Below, piece after piece: positions 61,680 through 64,000 of a stretch of 64,000 nucleotides of DNA (positions are counted from its first letter, which is position 1; each line of letters opens with the position of its first letter). The position numbers and the translations under genes were made by a program. Origin of the DNA: an uncultured Desulfobacter sp. (GTDB lineage Bacteria; Desulfobacterota; Desulfobacteria; Desulfobacterales; Desulfobacteraceae). Below the pieces are notes generated by a model. That model did not search any database, was not told the origin of the DNA, and saw nothing but the letters and a program-made list of their open reading frames with translations. The stretch lies in NCBI RefSeq assembly GCF_963666145.1, contig NZ_OY762614.1, positions 5,012,501 through 5,076,500 on the forward strand, in the 5' to 3' direction.

Positions 61680-62873
61680 TTGGGTATTAATACAATCGGC
61701 ATAATCACAATTCATAACTCTCCAAATTATGGAGCCTGCTTACAATCCTTTGCGTTGTATTATTACCTGGCGACAAAAGGGTACGATTGTGAAATAATTG
61801 ATCTGGCTCGTCCAACTCATCAGGATTACGTTGCAAGTGAAAAATACAACCCATTGATAACAATAATAGATAACCCTTCATTTATGCTAAGGCAGGCGAG
61901 GAAAGTAAAGAACTTTATTAAGTCAATTATCAGCAGAAATTGGCAATATGGTGAACAATTACATGCAAGGAACCGAAAATTTGAACAATTTAATAGTCAA
62001 ATAAGGCTATCAAAAAGGTTTTGTTGCATTGACGATTTATATAACTCTCCTCCTCCGTATGATGTATATGTAACCGGTAGTGATCAGGTCTGGAATCCAG
62101 GAAACGGCGGGATTCCAGCCGAACCATATTTCTTGACTTTTGTCAAAAATGAAGGGAAAAAAATTTCTTATGCTCCTAGCGTTGGGGTAACAACAATTCC
62201 TGACTATGTTAAGGAAAAGTACAGAGAATGGCTTTCCAGTTATGATTGTATATCAGTCAGGGAAGAAGAAGCTAAGACTTTAGTTAGCGAACTTACGCCG
62301 AAAAATGTGGAAGTAGTTTTGGATCCCGTCTTTTTGTTAGATATTTCATATTGGCATTCAATTCTGAGGGATCCTGATAAAGCTTCACAATATATTTTCT
62401 GTTTTATTTTAGGTAAGAACGACGCACTTCTGTCGTATGCAAAAAAAATAAAATCGGAATTGTCCTGTGAATTGGTTGTGATGTCACAAGCATGGAAACC
62501 CAATGGAATAAATAATTATCAGTTCATTATGGATGCTGGCCTTGAGGAGTTCTTGGGCTGGATAAAAAATGCCGAAATGGTTCTTACTGATTCATTTCAC
62601 GGGACTGCATTTTCACTGTTGCTGGCAAAGAACTTCTTCTCATATATCTCTCCTGGAAATCAACGAGGTTGCAGGATAAATAACCTGTTAAAAAAATTTG
62701 CATTGTCAGAGCATTTGTTGAGCTCGGACTTAGACCAAAAAGGCGCAGAATTGGTGAACAGCAGAGTTGATCACAATGTCTTAGTTCGTAAAATTTCCGC
62801 AGAGGTGCAACAATCCAGAAATTTTCTTTTAAAGGCCATTGAAGGTGCGGGTGATGAAGAAAAACGTTGCTAA
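61680..62873 (+). CDS. polysaccharide pyruvyl transferase
   Basis: A 397-residue PF04230 enzyme adding ketal-linked pyruvate (from PEP) to sugar residues. A TTG start at 61680 follows GAGGGAAATAT. Landmarks are IITIHNSPNYGACLQSFALY at the N-terminus, VYVTGSDQVWNPGN, ISYAPSVGV and the C-terminal VLTDSFHGTAFSLLL. It overlaps the next gene by 20 bp, and pyruvyl transferases are often paired with that family. Confidence 0.88.
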   Translation: MGINTIGIITIHNSPNYGACLQSFALYYYLATKGYDCEIIDLARPTHQDYVASEKYNPLITIIDNPSFMLRQARKVKNFIKSIISRNWQYGEQLHARNRKFEQFNSQIRLSKRFCCIDDLYNSPPPYDVYVTGSDQVWNPGNGGIPAEPYFLTFVKNEGKKISYAPSVGVTTIPDYVKEKYREWLSSYDCISVREEEAKTLVSELTPKNVEVVLDPVFLLDISYWHSILRDPDKASQYIFCFILGKNDALLSYAKKIKSELSCELVVMSQAWKPNGINNYQFIMDAGLEEFLGWIKNAEMVLTDSFHGTAFSLLLAKNFFSYISPGNQRGCRINNLLKKFALSEHLLSSDLDQKGAELVNSRVDHNVLVRKISAEVQQSRNFLLKAIEGAGDEEKRC

Positions 62874-64000
62874 TGTTAAAAATTGTTATGGTTGTGGCGT
62901 TTGTGCAGCTATTTGTCCGCATAAACTCATACGGATGAGATTGGATAAAAATGGTTTTTACCAGCCTGACATCCCTGAACTGGAGAAATGCACTGAGTGC
63001 AGTCTCTGTGTTTCCGTTTGTTCCTACCTTGATGACGAAATTTTTCTTGAAAACTCAGAGGAAATAAAGGGATATGCAGCCTGGAGCAATAACGAGACTG
63101 TTCGTTTCAAAAGCTCATCGGGCGGAGTCGGTTTTGAGTTGGGGAGGCTTTTGCTTGCCCAAGGCTACAAAGCATGTGGCGTGAGATATAATGTCAAAAA
63201 GCAACGGGCGGAACATTTTATTGCAGATAACGAGCAGGAGTACCAGGCAAGTGTAGGGTCAAAATATATTCAAAGCTACACACCTGATGCCTTTTCTGCC
63301 TTTAAAAAAGACGAAAAGTATTTTGTGACGGGGACACCCTGCCAAATCGATTCTCTACGAAGATTTATCCGGCTAAAAAAAATGGAAGATAATTTTGTCC
63401 TGATGGATTTCTTTTGTCATGGTGTGCCTTCCATGTTGATGTGGAACAAATACCTTCAGTTTGTTGAAAAAAAAATTGCGGGAAATATTTGCCATATTGC
63501 ATGGCGAAACAAACAGGTTGGCTGGCATGATTCATATGCAATAAACGCGAATAGAGGGGAATATTTTTCTCTATCCAGTGGAGGGGATCTGTTCTTCAAA
63601 ATGTATTTAAGCGATAGTTGTCTGGGAAATGCCTGTTATGAGGACTGTAAGTACAAAACCTTAGCCTCTTCCGCCGATATGCGAATAGGGGATCTGTGGG
63701 GCGAGACCTATCAGCATGATGAAAAGGGGGTAAGTGCTGTTTTGGCTCTAACTCTTCAGGGTAAAGAGTTGATAAAATTTCTTAAAAAACATGTTACCTT
63801 GATTGCTGAAGATATTGTAGTGGTTACGGAAGGACAGATGAGAGAACCTCCTCCCACGCCGGTGCTGTATCGAATCTATATGTGGATGCTCCGTTCTTCT
63901 TTGATTGGTTTAAAAACAGAGGCCTTCGTAATATATAGATTAAAACATTATGGAACTTTAATGGCCCATCCAAAGCTGACACTTGTAAGACTAATTAAGA
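62854..64000 (+). CDS. F420-dehydrogenase/hydrogenase beta-subunit-like FeS protein (partial)
   Basis: The gene starts at ATG 62854, inside the pyruvyl transferase gene, and stays open to the window end (382 complete codons). Two ferredoxin [4Fe-4S] motifs are NCYGCGVCAAICPH and KCTECSLCVSVC. A PF04422/PF04432-type domain follows: AWSNNETVRFKSSSGGV, YFVTGTPCQIDSLR, MDFFCHGVPS and MRIGDLWGE. Such proteins accompany polysaccharide pyruvyl transferases in many EPS loci and are thought to carry out a reductive sugar modification. The C-terminus is outside the window. Confidence 0.85.
   Translation, partial: MKKNVANVKNCYGCGVCAAICPHKLIRMRLDKNGFYQPDIPELEKCTECSLCVSVCSYLDDEIFLENSEEIKGYAAWSNNETVRFKSSSGGVGFELGRLLLAQGYKACGVRYNVKKQRAEHFIADNEQEYQASVGSKYIQSYTPDAFSAFKKDEKYFVTGTPCQIDSLRRFIRLKKMEDNFVLMDFFCHGVPSMLMWNKYLQFVEKKIAGNICHIAWRNKQVGWHDSYAINANRGEYFSLSSGGDLFFKMYLSDSCLGNACYEDCKYKTLASSADMRIGDLWGETYQHDEKGVSAVLALTLQGKELIKFLKKHVTLIAEDIVVVTEGQMREPPPTPVLYRIYMWMLRSSLIGLKTEAFVIYRLKHYGTLMAHPKLTLVRLIK

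Noticed and set aside
1..64000. CRISPR arrays and rRNA genes
   Set aside because: No regularly spaced direct repeats of CRISPR type and no rRNA-like sequence were seen.

Overview
The window looks like part of the chromosome of a Gram-negative deltaproteobacterium, most likely a sulfate reducer of the Desulfobacteraceae type. This is inferred from gene content: a Wzz/Wza/BY-kinase polysaccharide locus, two RND efflux systems, a DUF503 protein, a COG2509-type FAD dehydrogenase, and Desulfobacter-like small plasmid-type proteins. No rRNA operon or species marker is present.

Region 1 (1 to about 19,214) is a mobile island. Its right edge is a 3' fragment of a tRNA-Leu(UAA) gene (19,149-19,214), the usual scar of integration into a tRNA; the integrase and intact tRNA would lie left of the window. 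It holds an unrecognised gene pair (396-1683). Next come two 1732-bp IS1634-family copies in opposite orientation, each with its own 6-bp target duplication. Between them is a leftward module of plasmid/ICE-type genes (4.6-11.0 kb): a compact family-A-polymerase-like protein, a MerR-like regulator, several small zinc-ribbon proteins, DUF932, DUF2958 and a possible single-strand-annealing protein. The island ends with a four-gene locus (11,628-16,914) that I read as an ABC-three-component (ABC-3C) conflict system. It has a two-TM protein, a C-terminal-domain protein that shares a terminal motif with the TM protein, a middle component, and an SMC-like ATPase. It is broken twice: by IS1634 in the TM gene and by a 319-bp MITE in the ATPase gene. 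Removing each insertion plus one target copy restores both frames. An IS3-family element follows.

Region 2 (19.5-32.2 kb) is core-like: purU, a monooxygenase-like protein, an AI-2E family permease, ppc, a small multidrug-export family protein, ubiE, dnaJ, queD, a FAD dehydrogenase, DUF503 and small methyltransferases.

Region 3 (32.4-48.5 kb) carries two tripartite RND efflux operons. The leftward one is led by a MarR repressor, with matching operator-like sites before marR and before the adaptor gene. The rightward one (TolC-adaptor-RND-response regulator-histidine kinase) has a pump gene lacking its last two membrane segments. Its kinase is split by a 1521-bp ISKra4-like element whose terminal repeats are identical to those of the MITE.

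Region 4 (48.5-64 kb) is an exopolysaccharide locus behind a long leader with a consensus sigma-54 promoter. It encodes a PHP-type phosphatase, a small secreted protein, an outer-membrane beta-barrel, Wza-like and Wzz-like proteins, a tyrosine kinase with an unusual inserted domain, a TPR protein, a beta-helix protein, a flippase, a MurB-like protein, a pyruvyl transferase and an F420-dehydrogenase-like iron-sulfur protein that runs off the window.
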